A stretch of 64,000 bases of DNA from Solea solea (Eukaryota > Chordata > Actinopteri > Pleuronectiformes > Soleidae). The notes under the pieces are model-generated. The model was not told the DNA's origin and made no database searches. It saw only the letters and a list, made by a program, of their open reading frames with translations. A program made the position numbers and the translations under genes. Location: contig NC_081142.1 of the NCBI RefSeq assembly GCF_958295425.1, forward strand, positions 26,926,822 to 26,990,821, read 5' to 3'. Shown in pieces: positions 43,381-55,513 of the stretch (position 1 is its first letter; each line of letters begins with the position of its first letter).

Positions 43381-43937
43381 CACAACACACACAGGGTGAG
43401 AGAGAGAAGAGAGAGAGAGGGAGACACAACACACACAGGGTGAGAGAGAGAGACACACAACACACACAGGGTGAGAGAGAGAGCGACACAACACACACAG
43501 GGTGAGATAGAGAGAGGGAGCGAGAGAGGGAGACACACAGACACAGGGTTAAAGGGAGAGAGAGAGGGGGACACAACACACACAGGGTGAGAGAGAGAGG
43601 GAGAGAGAGGGGGACACAACACACACAGGGTTAGAGAGAGAGAGAGGGAGACACAACACACACAGGGTGAGAGAGAGAGCGAGAGGGAGACACACACAGG
43701 GAGAGAGAGAGAGGGAGACACAACACACACAGGGTGAGAGAGAGAGCGAGAGGGAAACACACACAGGGAGAGAGAGAGAGAGGGAGACACAACACACACA
43801 GGGTGAGAGAGAGCGAGAGGGAGACACACACAGGGAGAGAGAGAGAGGGAGACACAACACACACAGGGTGAGAGAGAGAGAGAGGGAGACACAACACACA
43901 CAGGGAGAGAGAGAGAGAGGGAGACACAACACACACA

Positions 43938-43977
<40 letters not shown>

Positions 43978-44125
43978 CACAACACACACAGGGTGAGTGA
44001 GAGAGAGAGAGAGAGGGGGAGACACAACACACACAGAGAGTGAGAGGGAGAGAGAGAGAGGGAGACAACACACAGGGAGAGAAAAAGAGAGAGACACACA
44101 CACAGGGAGAGAGAGACACACAGAG
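43003..44125. repeat. GA/CA-rich minisatellite, ~1.1 kb, with higher-order duplication
   Basis: Tandem units of the form GGGAGACACAACACACACAG followed by GGTGAGAGAGAGA, 30-50 bp each, with variable GA runs. A block of several units around 43,050-43,330 is repeated almost exactly about 322 bp later (marker GGGTTAAAGGGAGAG at 43,224 and 43,546). Long open frames on both strands (up to 311 codons) encode only LSLSLCVCV- or GERERE-type repeats and are not genes. Confidence 0.95.
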
Positions 44126-44684
44126 CGTTGCCTCTTGCTGTGACAGTATGATGTTGTTTCACAAGAGTTTATAAAGACATGATTGACTCAGTCATCACAT
44201 GTCTCACCTGGTGTGGAGAAGACATGTGTCCACACTGATGCTGACAGATCTGCAGCTGCACACAAGAGCATGTCCCAGGTTTATATCCAGTCATCTGGGC
44301 CAGTCCACTCAGCTGTGGGCCACTGCAGATTTTTGCTGAAAAAATGATTCATTTAATAAAATCACCAGGATCTCATCACTAATTACTATGTCTTCTTTGC
44401 TCTCTTTAACTTACCCAAAGAGGATGTTTGTAGTGTTTATATTATTATTCTTACATCAATCATAATCAGCAAACAAACCTGGTTTATAGACTAGTACACA
44501 ATACATCTAAGACCTGAACTCTGAGTTAACTTCAGAAAATACACAAAGCATTGTTTGTTCCACAGACCAAAGCAGACGAGTGTAATGAAGTTAAAAAACA
44601 AAGCAGTGCTGCAACCAGAGCCTGTAACTGTGTTGAAAACACAAACACGACCAGAGATGAATAAATATCAACATAAGGACGACC
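44126..44684. other. Unique non-coding DNA
   Basis: Nothing recognised. Confidence 0.35.
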
Positions 44685-44722
44685 GGGGACAGGGGGGTGG
44701 GGTGTGTGTGTGGGGGGGGGAG
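44685..44722. repeat. G-rich tract with G-quadruplex potential
   Basis: Runs GGGG, GGGGGG, GGGG and a terminal ten-G run, separated by short AC, T and TGTGTGTGT spacers. This fits the usual four-G-run pattern. Confidence 0.7.
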
Positions 44723-44819
44723 GCGGCTTCATTCGCAAAATGGAACATTTAAAAAAGAAAAGGAAAAAAACGCTGACATCTAAGAGGCAATTGAATTTGC
44801 ATACCACAAACTTTCATCT

Positions 44820-45660
44820 GGAGGATGTGAAGACAGACTCCACCACAGGAATCATTTAATATTTAATAAATTAGAAACAGTAGCCGCGGCTAATTAGAAT
44901 TTGCACGTTTACAAATCAGCCCTGATAGCAAAACAAATTATGAAATATAACGGGTGCTGGGCGGATTACCGAGGGAAAATCAGATGACAGACAAAGCAAA
45001 TGGAGTATCACTAACAGCATACTGTCAGAACACATCACACGGCTAATCCAGTTAGAGCGCGGGACGCCATACACGTTTTGCTTTTAAATATTGATACGCC
45101 ATTTCGTAAAAAGCTTTTCTTCTTCTTGCTCCCCCTCCTTTTTTTGTTGTTGTGGTTCTTGAGTACATTCAATCTAACACTTGCTTATTGCTCATGGGTC
45201 ATTAGCCTCTCATCCTGTGCTGCTCGGCCGGCTTTGCTTTGAAAGAAAAAGGGCTGGTGATTAAATGAACATCTTTGCTCTGGTACTCCATTAGAGGAGG
45301 TCTGGATGCTCGCACCGCCATTGTTTATATTATAGCTACAAAAGGCAGGCGGTGTGTAAACTGCTCTTGTTTCATTATTAGATTACTTCCTGGTGCCGTG
45401 GCTTTTGGTAAAAGCCATGGAATTCTTGTAAGGGGACTTGACATGCACTCAGAGGGGAAAACATTCATCAAATGATGATAAAGGCCGAGGCATATTCCAA
45501 CTTGAGTAGCTATAGAGTGGATGTTGTGCGAAATGTGCATCAATAAAAGTCAAATAAAGAAATGTGGAGCAGCGCGGAGAGGATTATGGCTGTTCTGCAT
45601 GTCAGGCTCCAGGCTTTTAACATAACAAAGTGAGCCACTATTTATCATAATGCAGCCAAC
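44820..45660. promoter_or_regulatory. Strong candidate conserved non-coding element
   Basis: About 840 bp of repeat-free, evenly composed DNA. It has many homeodomain-type cores: GGCTAATTAGAATTTGCACG, AACAAATTATGAAATATAAC, CGGCTAATCCAGTTAGAGC, GGGTCATTAGCCTCTCATCC, CATTATTAGATTACTTCC and GTGATTAAATGAAC. Open frames of 65-72 codons have no protein character. This is the longest such block in the window. Inferred without alignment. Confidence 0.4.
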
Positions 45661-46119
45661 ACTTAATGTAACACTTTAACTCCATCTTACTCCCATTTAA
45701 AGATATTTTCTCAGGTTTTCATTGCAGTGATATTTGCATGCGTTCTCTTCACTCTTCACATAAACATTTTCTGCTTTGACAAAATTAAACCATAGTAAAT
45801 AAAAACAATTGACTTTAATTTATATAATAATAATAAGGATGATAACAGTATTCCTTATACTTTCTTATACGAATTGATCCACTATTCGGATTATCCTAAA
45901 AACCTGTTCAAATTTTACAGCCTGGAATTGCACCAGACATTTTGAAGTAATTACAAATGTCTCCTGCCCTATTGCTGATCATAAGAAGACATCAGTGATG
46001 TTAGGACCCAAAATAAGCTAAACCATCTTGAGCAGATACGACACCAGAGCATCTAAAAAGTGGTGTCTCAGCTGTTAGCTTAGCACTTAGCTAACTGGAG
46101 CTCGGGCTCCAAGGGCCAG
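45661..46119. other. Unique AT-rich DNA
   Basis: Nothing recognised. Confidence 0.35.
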
Positions 46120-46235
46120 AGTTATGGTGCTTTTGCATGATACAGTTCTAGCTCTTCTGGACTTCTTTATGGTACCTCCTCAATGTGGGCGAGGTCATCA
46201 TAGACACCGTTTCATATGCGTAAAATAGTGACGTG
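46120..46235 (+). mobile_element. Harbinger-like MITE fragment
   Basis: GGTGCTTTTGCATGATACAG, GGTACCTCCTCAATGTGGGC and GAGGTCATCATAGACACCG parallel the fragment at 36,149 (GTACCTCCTCAACGTGGGCG). One end only. Confidence 0.45.
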
Positions 46236-46399
46236 ATATGGGATAATGGGATAAAATATAAATCACAACCCAAAAATATTCAGTTTACTGATCCATCCAA
46301 ACCAGAACCAGATCGTTTGCGTTACTTAGTTTCTTACAACATTAGGCAGGCTCATATAACGCATTCCTCGTCTGCAGGAAGACGCTTCACTTTGCTTTG

Positions 46400-46620
46400 G
46401 GGCAACAGTGACTCAGTTGCAGTTGAGTGAGGCGTCTTTCAAATGGAAGGTTGTTGGTTCGAGTTCTGCTAGTGTACATGCCCTTGGATGTGTCGTTTGA
46501 CAAGACACTTAACCCCACTTTGATAGATGATAGAAAAATGTGACAAAACTGTAGTGTAAAGCAGCTTTGAGTGGCTATCAAGACTAGAAAAGTGCTGTAT
46601 GAATAGAGACCATTTACATG
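46400..46620 (+). mobile_element. tRNA-headed SINE, second family, plus orientation
   Basis: GCAACAGTGACTCAGTTGCA, TGGAAGGTTGTTGGTTCGAG (B box GGTTCGAGTTCT), CAAGACACTTAACCCCAC and AAAGTGCTGTATGAATAGAG then ACCATTTAC match a second widespread fish SINE-like family. Minus-strand members lie at 50,645-50,810 and 52,690-52,855. Confidence 0.7.
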
Positions 46621-48060
46621 TCAGTTTTGCATGCACACATACTCTATCTCACATTCCATCCCTGTATTAGCAATTTCTTACGTGGAAATTGGCCTCTTTA
46701 GTTTTCCTTGGATTCTCTGAATGTTGATTTGTACATGTGTGGCTAACCGAGGACTCCCTCACGTTACCCGTTTACCAAATTCTTCATTGTGTCGTTGTCT
46801 ACGGTCAGTGGAAATGAATGGCTGGAAAGCAGCTACGAAGCTAATGTGAAGTGGTCAAGATGTTAGCAACAATTAGCGAACATTGGTTATCACGGTAAAC
46901 TTTATTATTCACTGTTAAGTGACGTGAGGTTCACTACAAGTGAATTATGTTAATCCCATGTATATCATGTCATGATCGGCCCAAGATCAACTAAGACTGA
47001 AAAGCTGTTATTATTTACTGTCTTTAGCTTTTCATATTATTTTATAGTATTGTGGTGATATTTCAGGTGAAATAAGGATAACGTGATGTTTCAGTAAAGG
47101 TTTGTTGTTTTGGAAAAAAGCCTAGCATAAATACCTTGTTCTTCTTGACAACGGGGGGTCAAAACAATGCCCTTTAACAGAGATATGTGTTGTGACACTG
47201 TCAGCAATCTGGGGCTCTGCTCTGAGCCTGCTATAGAGGAGGCAGAGCCACCATAATTGTGCCTAATCACAAACAAAGGTTAACACTTTTTATAATTTCA
47301 CATTTTCCCACAAAGAGGCTGTTGAGAATAATAATATTAAGAGCAACAACATAGAGACTGTTGCCATTTGTTAAAATAAGAACAGTCTATTGGTCTATTG
47401 CACGAGTCCACACTCGTGAATTCAAATAAATGTCTGATATGAAATGTAATCACGTAAATATTCGCCTTCATTGCCCAGCTCATTCTATTGTAAACTATGG
47501 CAAATATACATTTTATTTATATTCAAATATTACACCAACCACAACGTGGTAAGTATGATTAATATGAAAACTGACTTGAAATCAGTTCAGTCATGTCAGC
47601 TCTCTGCACTGAATCTAAGCTGAATTTTACATAAAGGAACTTTGAAAAGAACAGTTAGAATCTGAAATAAATATTAAAAAAACATATCTAACATTAAGGA
47701 TTCAAATTTTTTATTTTATATTTAATACATTACAGGCTATTGCTTGTGATATTAGGGCTCGATGGGACAGTGAAGTGATGCCTCTGTGACATTTAACTGT
47801 TCTCTTCTGCACAATCCAACGCAAATGTATTATCATCTATGCCAGACATGGCTCTGTACACAATTGGATGGACCTACAACCTATATTTTGGATGACGTAT
47901 GCAGAGTGGCGGAAAATGTGTCAACAAACGTGCTTGTTGTACTTCTCTACGAGCAATGATTGCCTATAATGTAATGGTTGCCTAAAATGACAACTGCTCT
48001 TCAGTGGCCACCATATTGGATGTTAGCCATTTGTGATTGGTTCCCTTTTTTTTTTACAAG
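46621..48060. other. AT-rich unique DNA
   Basis: No element or exon recognised. Confidence 0.35.
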
Positions 48061-48266
48061 ATTCAGAAGTTGGCCAAAACAGTGTCCTTGCCAGACGTGT
48101 CTGCAGAGGGAAACAATATGGCCAGGGTTCACCCAGACTATAGTTTCCCAGTCACAAGCAAGTTTCAAATTCAAGTGCTTCCTGAAGTTGGAATTCCATG
48201 TCCGACTCTTTTGAACTCCTCTTGCTCTGCGTTCACAAATCAAGAAGGCTGCTCAGAGTGTGAGAG
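48061..48266 (+). other. Possible exon-like open segment, unproven
   Basis: A long pyrimidine tract ending TTTTTTTTTTACAAG precedes 206 open bases that end at GTGTGAGAG before GTGCAG. The translation includes KLAKTVSLPDVSAEG, FQIQVLPEVGIPCP and FTNQEGCSECE. No family is recognised and the donor is weak. The surrounding frame (48,037-48,468) continues into hydrophobic, low-information sequence. It could be a decayed repeat. Confidence 0.15.
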
Positions 48267-49519
48267 GTGCAGTTTTTCCTGTGTTTTTGTGTGCTATTTA
48301 GTCATGCATACAATATACTGTCTTGCTTGTGTCTCTTTAAGTGTTTACTTAGTTTACTTAAAAGTTTACAGACACATACATCCAGATACTTATCCTAACC
48401 CTAACCTCAGTCTTTTTCTTTGCCCTAACCTCATCTCTGACTTTTATTTTATCCCTTCTCTGCTTTGACCGTCTAAATGTGCCACCAGTGGTTTTAATTT
48501 AGATTCAATTGAAAGCCCAGGGTCTCTTTCCGATGCAGAAGGATACCTTATGTGTCTTTAAGGTGACGCTTTGACAAAGCACAGCTGTATATGACGCTCT
48601 TGTATGAGAACTTGTTGGTTTTTCAAATACTACTACAGTAGCATGCTAGTTAACAAACCTAGTTAAAACTTATGAAGCTCCGTTGAAACTGGAACACACT
48701 TGACTTGGTTGTATCATTATCCCCATTTTGACTTCATGAATTATGAGCTAATACGAACATACTATTATCCTAATCATCTTTTGAAATGTGAGTATTCTGT
48801 CCAGGATGTCATCTTGTGGCTAACTTTAGTTACTTCCTGTCTGTTGCTGTTAATAGCATGAACCTCCCTCCTCAAAAACACTTTTTGTTTGAAGGCATGT
48901 CATTAATTCACCGACAAACAGCATGACCTCACAGGTAGGTCTGCCTCTTTGTGGAGTTCTGCCTCTTATATATAAAATATTGTTTGATACTGGAAAAGTT
49001 TCACCTAGATTAACTGTCAGAGACTAATGGTATAACTAGATCAGTGACAGAGCTGTCAGAATATGGGGCTATTTAACACAAATTATATCTGGCTACACTT
49101 TTGAGCTCTTGAAGAACTATGTTGAATGAAAGGAATATTCTTAATTCACAGTCATTTGCTCAAAAATTGAGGACAATCTTTTTGGAGGACTTTTAGAGGG
49201 TGTTTTTAAAAGACTTTAGCAAGAAGAAGTAGCATGAGAACATGCTAAATAATACAAGTCTCCATCCACTAATGATGGAAAATGTTGAAATGTTAATATT
49301 AAGAGTTGGGAGGATAAGTCATTGATGCCAGTTCTTCAACCTAGTGTCAATAAACCACAGCAGAAGAAGACAGAGATGGAAAAGTTCAAGTAAGGACATT
49401 TGAAATGTTGAGGAAAATGTTTATGCATCACCACCGACTTTTAAACCTCAACTCTTTTTTGTGACTATTTTTCTTTATTTAAACTCAGCATATTTCTGTG
49501 TACAATGTTCAAATAACTG
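48267..49519. other. Unique AT-rich DNA
   Basis: Contains only two CCTAACC motifs near 48,394-48,406, not a telomere-like array. Nothing else recognised. Confidence 0.35.
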
Positions 49520-49764
49520 ATGGTGGTTATTGTGTCAGTTATTAACCAATGGTTTGTTGGCTCCATAAAATGTCCAAAAAAATGGCGATCAAAGTTTCCT
49601 AAACCTCAAAATGACATCATGTTCAAACTTCAAATATTCAGTTTACTGTCAATAAAGAGCAAAAAAATATTCACAATAATTAGATAATATTAATTAACTT
49701 TTTATTAATCAACTCAGCATATATTTAAATAACCTAGTAATCAATCAATTGTTACAGCCCTTCA
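49520..49764 (+). mobile_element. DNA-transposon right end (hAT-like, TTGCAGCCC family)
   Basis: ATAAAATGTCCAAAAAAATG, GCGATCAAAGTTTCCTAAAC, AAATATTCAGTTTACTGTCA and a terminal AATCAATTGTTACAGCCCTT match the right half of a common fish element. Same family as 40,110-40,320. Confidence 0.6.
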
Positions 49765-50496
49765 TTTAAACAAGATGGATAGAAACACGTTTTTGTCCTT
49801 GATGATCACCATTATGATCCACTTCATTAAAAACTCTGTACATGCCCACCAAACAAAACCTTTATATCTGCACTAAAGTACATTTATGTTGTGATATAAA
49901 CCATTTAACATGTTTATTTACTGCTCATAAATCTGAAGTAGAGGGTTAATGATTCCCGTGTGGTTGTTTTACACATTTAGTGCAGATTGTTGCAGTGATT
50001 TACTATTTCAGCCACTTGTTTGGATTCATAAAGAGCAGAACGGCCCAGCAACAGAAGAACGCACTCCTTCGCTCCTTCATGGGTCATTAAGTGACCCTTC
50101 ATCTGGTGCTTTTCACAGTTGTGCTGTTAGCACTCAAAAGAACCATTTGGACCCGAATACAGAATTTTATGGCCACTAGAGCTCAGAGGGAGTTGGATTA
50201 TTGTTCTGTTGGAGGTCTTTCATTTCTTTGAAGGTCAGTTCCAAAACAGTTTCATCCTCTAGTCTTTTGTTTAAATATTTGTTGAATGTCAAGGTGACAA
50301 GAGATTAGTTTTTCGCAGGGCAGCTGAATAAAATCCTGAAAATAAAAATAACCATCACAATTTTGCAATCAGATTTTAATTTGGTCAACCCTGTCACACA
50401 TAAGTGACATTCCCTCACAAGTAAATTGTGTTTTCAAATGACATTTTATGAATTGAATGAAAATGTTCCATATTTTGTCCCAGGGTTTTTGACACT
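49765..50496. other. Unique non-coding DNA
   Basis: Nothing recognised. Confidence 0.35.
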
Positions 50497-50575
50497 AAGG
50501 CTGCACCTAACAATTATTTTGATAGTCGACAAGTCATTGATTATTGAAATGATTAGTTGACTGATCAGATGATGG
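50497..50575 (+). mobile_element. DNA-transposon left end, hAT-like
   Basis: AAGGCTGCACCTAACAATTA, TTTTGATAGTCGACAAGTC and GATTATTGAAATGATTAG resemble the other terminus of the same family; the body is lost. Confidence 0.5.
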
Positions 50576-50644
50576 CAACTCCAACAGAGGCGATTGCTTT
50601 ACATCACTTTTCTAATGTTGATGACCAGAAAAGCTGCTTTACGT

Positions 50645-50810
50645 TACAGTTTTGCTTTCACACATTCATATAGCACAAACATTTTTCTATCACGTCTTTC
50701 ATACTCACTCACACACCACCGGCACAGCTGTCAAGTATCTTGCCCAAGGACACATTTGCACGTAGACTACCAGAATTGGGAATTGAACCAACAACATTCC
50801 AGTTGAAAAT
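50645..50810 (-). mobile_element. tRNA-headed SINE, second family, minus orientation
   Basis: The minus strand reads GAATGTTGTTGGTTCAATTC (B box), CCTTGGGCAAGATACTTGAC and GTGTGTGAGTGAGTATGAAA. It ends in GTGCTATATGAATGTGTGAA. The head upstream of the B box is largely missing. Confidence 0.65.
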
Positions 50811-52150
50811 ATGGTCAAATATGTACAGTTGTATTTGCATTTCATTGGTGAGAGTCTGCTACAACACGGCACATAAAGCTAGTCGAAGCTCAGCTTCAGT
50901 TGATCACTATGAGGAAGCTTGTGATACACATGAAAAGTCTCATGTTAAGACAAGACGTTATAATTACTAATTCATTATTTCTTGTAATATCATAACGAGA
51001 GTGTAAGTCATTACAACGCAAAAAATATCTTCGTATAACATTGTTTTTATGGTGTGGCAGCAATAGATTTTTAAATAGAATTTAGCTGATTTTAAGTGAA
51101 TACATTTTTATACTACCCAATTTCTGAAGATCGTATGTCTTTTGGTGATTAAAATGTATGAAAAGTACCACATAGATAGTTAGTATTATTATCACTATAA
51201 AACTTATACAGTAATTATGTTTTATAATTTGGTTATTAAAACAAGTCCCTTACAAAACGCAGAGCAGTATGGAAAACAAGGAAACCAGGTTAGTGATATA
51301 AATGATATTTTGGCATTTTTTATTTTAATGTTTGTACTTTTGTTTCCACTGCAGAAGCATATCCAGTAGCTACACAGTTAATATCCTTACTCTATTATTT
51401 ACATAGAGAGACGTCTCCTCCCCCCAACAACCAGCCACCCGCTCTGAAATCTTGCATCTGATCTAACAACATGCTCATCATGCAAAGTTCATGACTGCAG
51501 CATGAATCCATTTGAAATCAGATGATCAGACGCCTCACTCTATAAAGAATCAAATATTCTCTCGGCACTTCTGAACTGCTGATGTCTCACTGATGTTGTG
51601 AAATTGGGTTTAATATTTCCTTTGAATTTTGCAGTTTAAACAACCGCAGATCAAACTGTATAATTTAAAAGACTGGCGTCACAACTCACAATGATTCTCT
51701 TTCAAATGCAGGGAGGTAGGGCTGACTTTTGGAATCACATACGACGTTGATTTTGAAAGGCCACACTTGGTTGAGGAGCAGCCATGACGTGAAGCCCCAG
51801 AGATGGAAAAGCATGCTTGATCAAAAGATGAAATTACAGCAAGTCAATGCTTCTGGGCAGTGCCGCTGTGTCCATGTTGGTAAGAAAACACAGTGTGTTC
51901 ATGACTTTGAGCCACAGGAAGAAATGCCACAAAATGGTGAAATATTCAAAGGTGAATTTCTGTGAACTTGAACATCAGAAGTGTCCGGCAACGATGAGCT
52001 GGTGTTTAGTCATTTTACATGAGTTTTATTTGTTTATATATTGTTTACACCTCCATTAGCTGACGCCAAGCAATCCTGATTCAATTGCGACTCTGAAGGC
52101 AACAATTATTAAAAACTATTATAAAGTGATTATATAATTAAATAATACAT
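50811..52150. other. Mostly unique AT-rich DNA
   Basis: The stretch 51,400-51,960 is less AT-rich and may contain weakly conserved DNA, but I see no firm signal. Confidence 0.35.
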
Positions 52151-52152
52151 AC

Positions 52153-52194
<42 letters not shown>
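52151..52194. repeat. (AT)n microsatellite with ACAT interruption
   Basis: About 44 bp of AT repeats. Confidence 0.9.
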
Positions 52195-52689
52195 GCACTC
52201 TCTATATATCATCTCTTGTGGAAAAGAAAGCGCCATGATGTGGTAAACTCCCGAAGTAAACGGTGAAACTCGCCAAGTTGTGTCCGGCCACGTCTGGTGT
52301 TATGAAACCACACATAACGGCGGTTTCTTCTCAGCAGACATTGTGCAACAATGCTTTGGTTGATGTGAAGAGAAATGCCTGTTACTTCTGTTTAAAATGT
52401 GGGGACTGTCACGCATGTACTAAATGATCCTGTTGTGATGGGCATGAAGTGACAATAAGAGGAGAGCTTTCTTGTTTCTGGAGGTTGAAGTTACTGTGCC
52501 TTACTCCTTCTCTTGACACCTCCCAAATCCACCCATGCAGCACATAGTGTCACAATAAAGGCAAAGCAATTACAAATAAAGCAGAAATTTAATGGAACTA
52601 AAATTAGTTTTTATTTGCACCAATGACTGATAATGAATTAGACCTCTGCGTTTAAGCCATTCTTTACACATCAGTAGTGAACTCACTTA
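52195..52689. other. Unique non-coding DNA
   Basis: Nothing recognised. Confidence 0.3.
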
Positions 52690-52855
52690 AACCGGGTGCA
52701 GGAGCAGTGGGCAGAACTTTATCTGAGCACCCAAGCAATGGTGGTTCAGTATCTTGTTCAGGGGCACCCCAGTCCTTGTCCAGCCCCAGAAATTGAACCA
52801 GCAACCCTCTGGTTATGAGCCTAATTGCCTTCCACTAGTCCATGGGCTGCCCAGG
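52690..52855 (-). mobile_element. tRNA-headed SINE-type repeat, minus orientation
   Basis: The minus strand reads GGGCAGCCCATGGACTAGTG, CCAGAGGGTTGCTGGTTCAA (B box), GAACAAGATACTGAACCACC and GTTCTGCCCACTGCTCCTGC. This is a related but distinct subfamily of the 46,400-46,620 SINE. Confidence 0.65.
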
Positions 52856-53289
52856 ATGAATTATGAAAATAATTGATATTTACCTTCAACAACACACACT
52901 GTGAATGGTTAGTGTAACTATCTGAAGTAATCTCTAAGAGATTTACCTTGGTCAACAAATACAATGCAATATAACTCAATGAATCTCTGCCATTGATGTG
53001 AAAACTCGCATTGACGATACTGGTTTGAAAAGTAAAACACAAAATAATCCACCTGATATTTAAAGGCCTTAATTAGAGGCCAAGCCCCACAGTTAACTAC
53101 CAACTTGTGGTTTATGTGTAATTTAAGCTTGAACCGCAACATCAGTGTGTCAGAACTCATCGCTGTCTATGTCTGAAATGTACGACTTACATCACAACTA
53201 TAGATCACTCAGTTGATGCTCGCAACATGGATGGTGTTATTTACCCTACACGTTGTGTAGAAAGATTATTTTGTCCTTTGTGTGGTGCC
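52856..53289. other. Unique AT-rich DNA
   Basis: Nothing recognised. Confidence 0.3.
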
Positions 53290-53740
53290 CCTTCCACAGG
53301 CTCAGGCTGTGAGCTCCACCCTCCATCTATCCTCATGTGACAACACGTCAATCAGTTGTAATTGCCATCCTGGAGGAACAATATCAGGCTGTGGAGCACT
53401 AACCACACAGATTCATTGCAACACCTAATCTGCTAATGAGCTCAGCAGTGGCTATTTTCAGCGTTGCCGCAGACATGGTAGCCACTGCTGAGGAAGGCTG
53501 GCGTGGCTTCCAGTGACAGCAGAGGACAGTTGGCCTGTTGGAGGAGGTACAAAGCCGAGCGCAGCCTGTTCGCTTCAGGACAGAACAGTCGCTCCGCATC
53601 GTGTTCAGAGGGACATGTCTGATCCCAGCAAATCACACATGCCGCTTTAATATTCGGATTTGCACAGCCACTTTTTCATTTTTTCACATGCTGTGCAGTG
53701 ATATCATTAAATGCCATCATGAAATCTAGAACTAGTTGAG
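53290..53740. promoter_or_regulatory. Candidate conserved non-coding block
   Basis: Balanced, repeat-free sequence with CAATCAGTTGTAATTGCCAT, ACACCTAATCTGCTAATGAG, CCGCTTTAATATTCGG and GATATCATTAAATGCCATC. Short open frames on both strands lack domains. Inferred from texture. Confidence 0.3.
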
Positions 53741-54959
53741 TACCCCACGCTCCATGTAGCCCACAAAATCATTAGCGATGAATAGGGATGAGTTTTATTT
53801 TAGCAATATAGAATAAAGCTTCTCTAATCTCATATCAGTATTGTTACCAGTTACCTTTGATGGTTGTTGGTAGACGAGCCTGGCGCTTGGTGCTAGAGGT
53901 GGTTTTTGAAGGTAGTGTCTGTTGTGGCCTATTTCTGAGCAAGAGTTGTTAATGTTGCTAAAGGGATGGAAACATGGAGTCCACCATTCTTGGGTGAACT
54001 TTATCTGTCAAAAATCTAAACAAAAAATGCCAGCAACAGTCATGTTAAAAGTCCAAATTTAGTCAGACTTAGACAATAATTCACTTTTCTTAATATCATG
54101 TAGTACGACTAAAATCAAGCTAGTCTTAGTCAGACTAACGTACCTGAATAGTGTAATACATAGTCTGATAACTCCTGAATGTACACACTTTGCGCATGCA
54201 CCAAAATTTCATCCCCGGCCTTTGACCCGGAAGTGGTAGATGACGTATAAACTCTGATACTGTTTCTGGAAATCATATGGCTTTCTCCGGACAACACAGC
54301 AACCACAAGAACCATGGTCCATCTAATTTTTACAGACATGTACAGCAGGTATGAAACACACAGAACCACAGCACAATTCATTTCACCATCCATCTATCTG
54401 TTTGCTGTTTGTTTGTCTGTGACATAAAGGTCAGGAGGAAACTCATTCAATACACACTAGATTATAGAGAGCTATAGAAATATCGGCAGATTCAGACAAT
54501 AAATATATGTTTCTTCTCCACAAGTATACTTTGGCTCGGAAATTTGCCTGGTTGCCTGTTTAAGTTTCAATTAAACTGTGCATGTACATACTGAGTGAGA
54601 ACATACTTGTCTGAGAGCTCCATTTGGACATTGTTGTTTGAGCTTAAACTCATAAATAAGATTAGACTGCTAGCGCCTGTGCTGGGATATTTGCATTACA
54701 TGGTTTGAGCAAAGCAAAACTGTTAAGCAACATGTTACGCAGTGAGCTTGCTGTAAATTAAAGTAATTAAAGTAAAGTCAGTCCAATGACATCAGCTTTT
54801 TTTCCACTCAAATAATTTTCCCTGGAAAATGCGTCCTCTGTGACTGACCTCTGTGGCTACTGCTAATCTAATGTTGTCTTTGGGAATAATTAGCACATAT
54901 CTTACAATATATTAAAAGAGATGCTAATAGCCTCATAAAACATAAACATAACCTGAGTA
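53741..54959. other. Unique AT-rich DNA
   Basis: Nothing recognised. Confidence 0.35.
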
Positions 54960-55510
54960 GCTATCAGTGTTGGTCATGATGATGTACCAATGTAGTTCCA
55001 TTAACAGCAGCAGAGACATTAGCTTTTCTAAAGCTGTCAAATATGCTACACTGCTTCACATAACATGTTTTATGGGCAGAAATATCATTCATTTTACAAA
55101 ACGTATACAAGTGAGTTCAAATTTTCAAGTGCTAACTAGAAACACTCCAAAGTACTAAGCACTTACATTTACTAGCATTTTACTTATGTAAGTACTGACC
55201 AATAAGGAAGTAAAGTTTCTATTAACATCAAAGTTCTGTTAGCAGTAGCAAAAATGGTAGCTTTACCAAAGCAGTCAAACAAGCTGTGCTCCCTCATGTA
55301 ACATGTTTAACGAGTACCCGTTTAGCCTCAACTAGCTTCATATGGGTTGCTGCCGTTGAGGTTTAACTTGGAAAAGTGTGCTCAAACTTTCAAGTGCTAA
55401 CTACAAAAACTCAAATGTACAAAGTAGCTAATAACTGTTCTAAAGGGACATTAATTAAGCAAAACATTAATATGGTCTGTAAATATCAACAGCACTGTTT
55501 TCCCAGACAC

Positions 55511-55513
55511 TAA
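55511..55513. repeat. TAA target duplication, left
   Basis: TAA immediately before the left inverted end; matched at 56,236-56,238. Confidence 0.65.

Noticed and set aside
43227..44162. 311-codon open frame (minus strand) and other long frames in the same array
   Set aside because: The product is only repeated LSLSLCVCV-type sequence read through a GA/CA minisatellite, and several frames on both strands are open for the same reason.
46400..46460. tRNA-like sequence with GGTTCGAG
   Set aside because: Continues into a SINE body seen again at 50.6 and 52.7 kb, so it is a SINE head and not a tRNA gene.
48390..48440. Telomere-like CCTAACC motifs
   Set aside because: Only a few scattered copies, not an array; part of ordinary AT-rich sequence.
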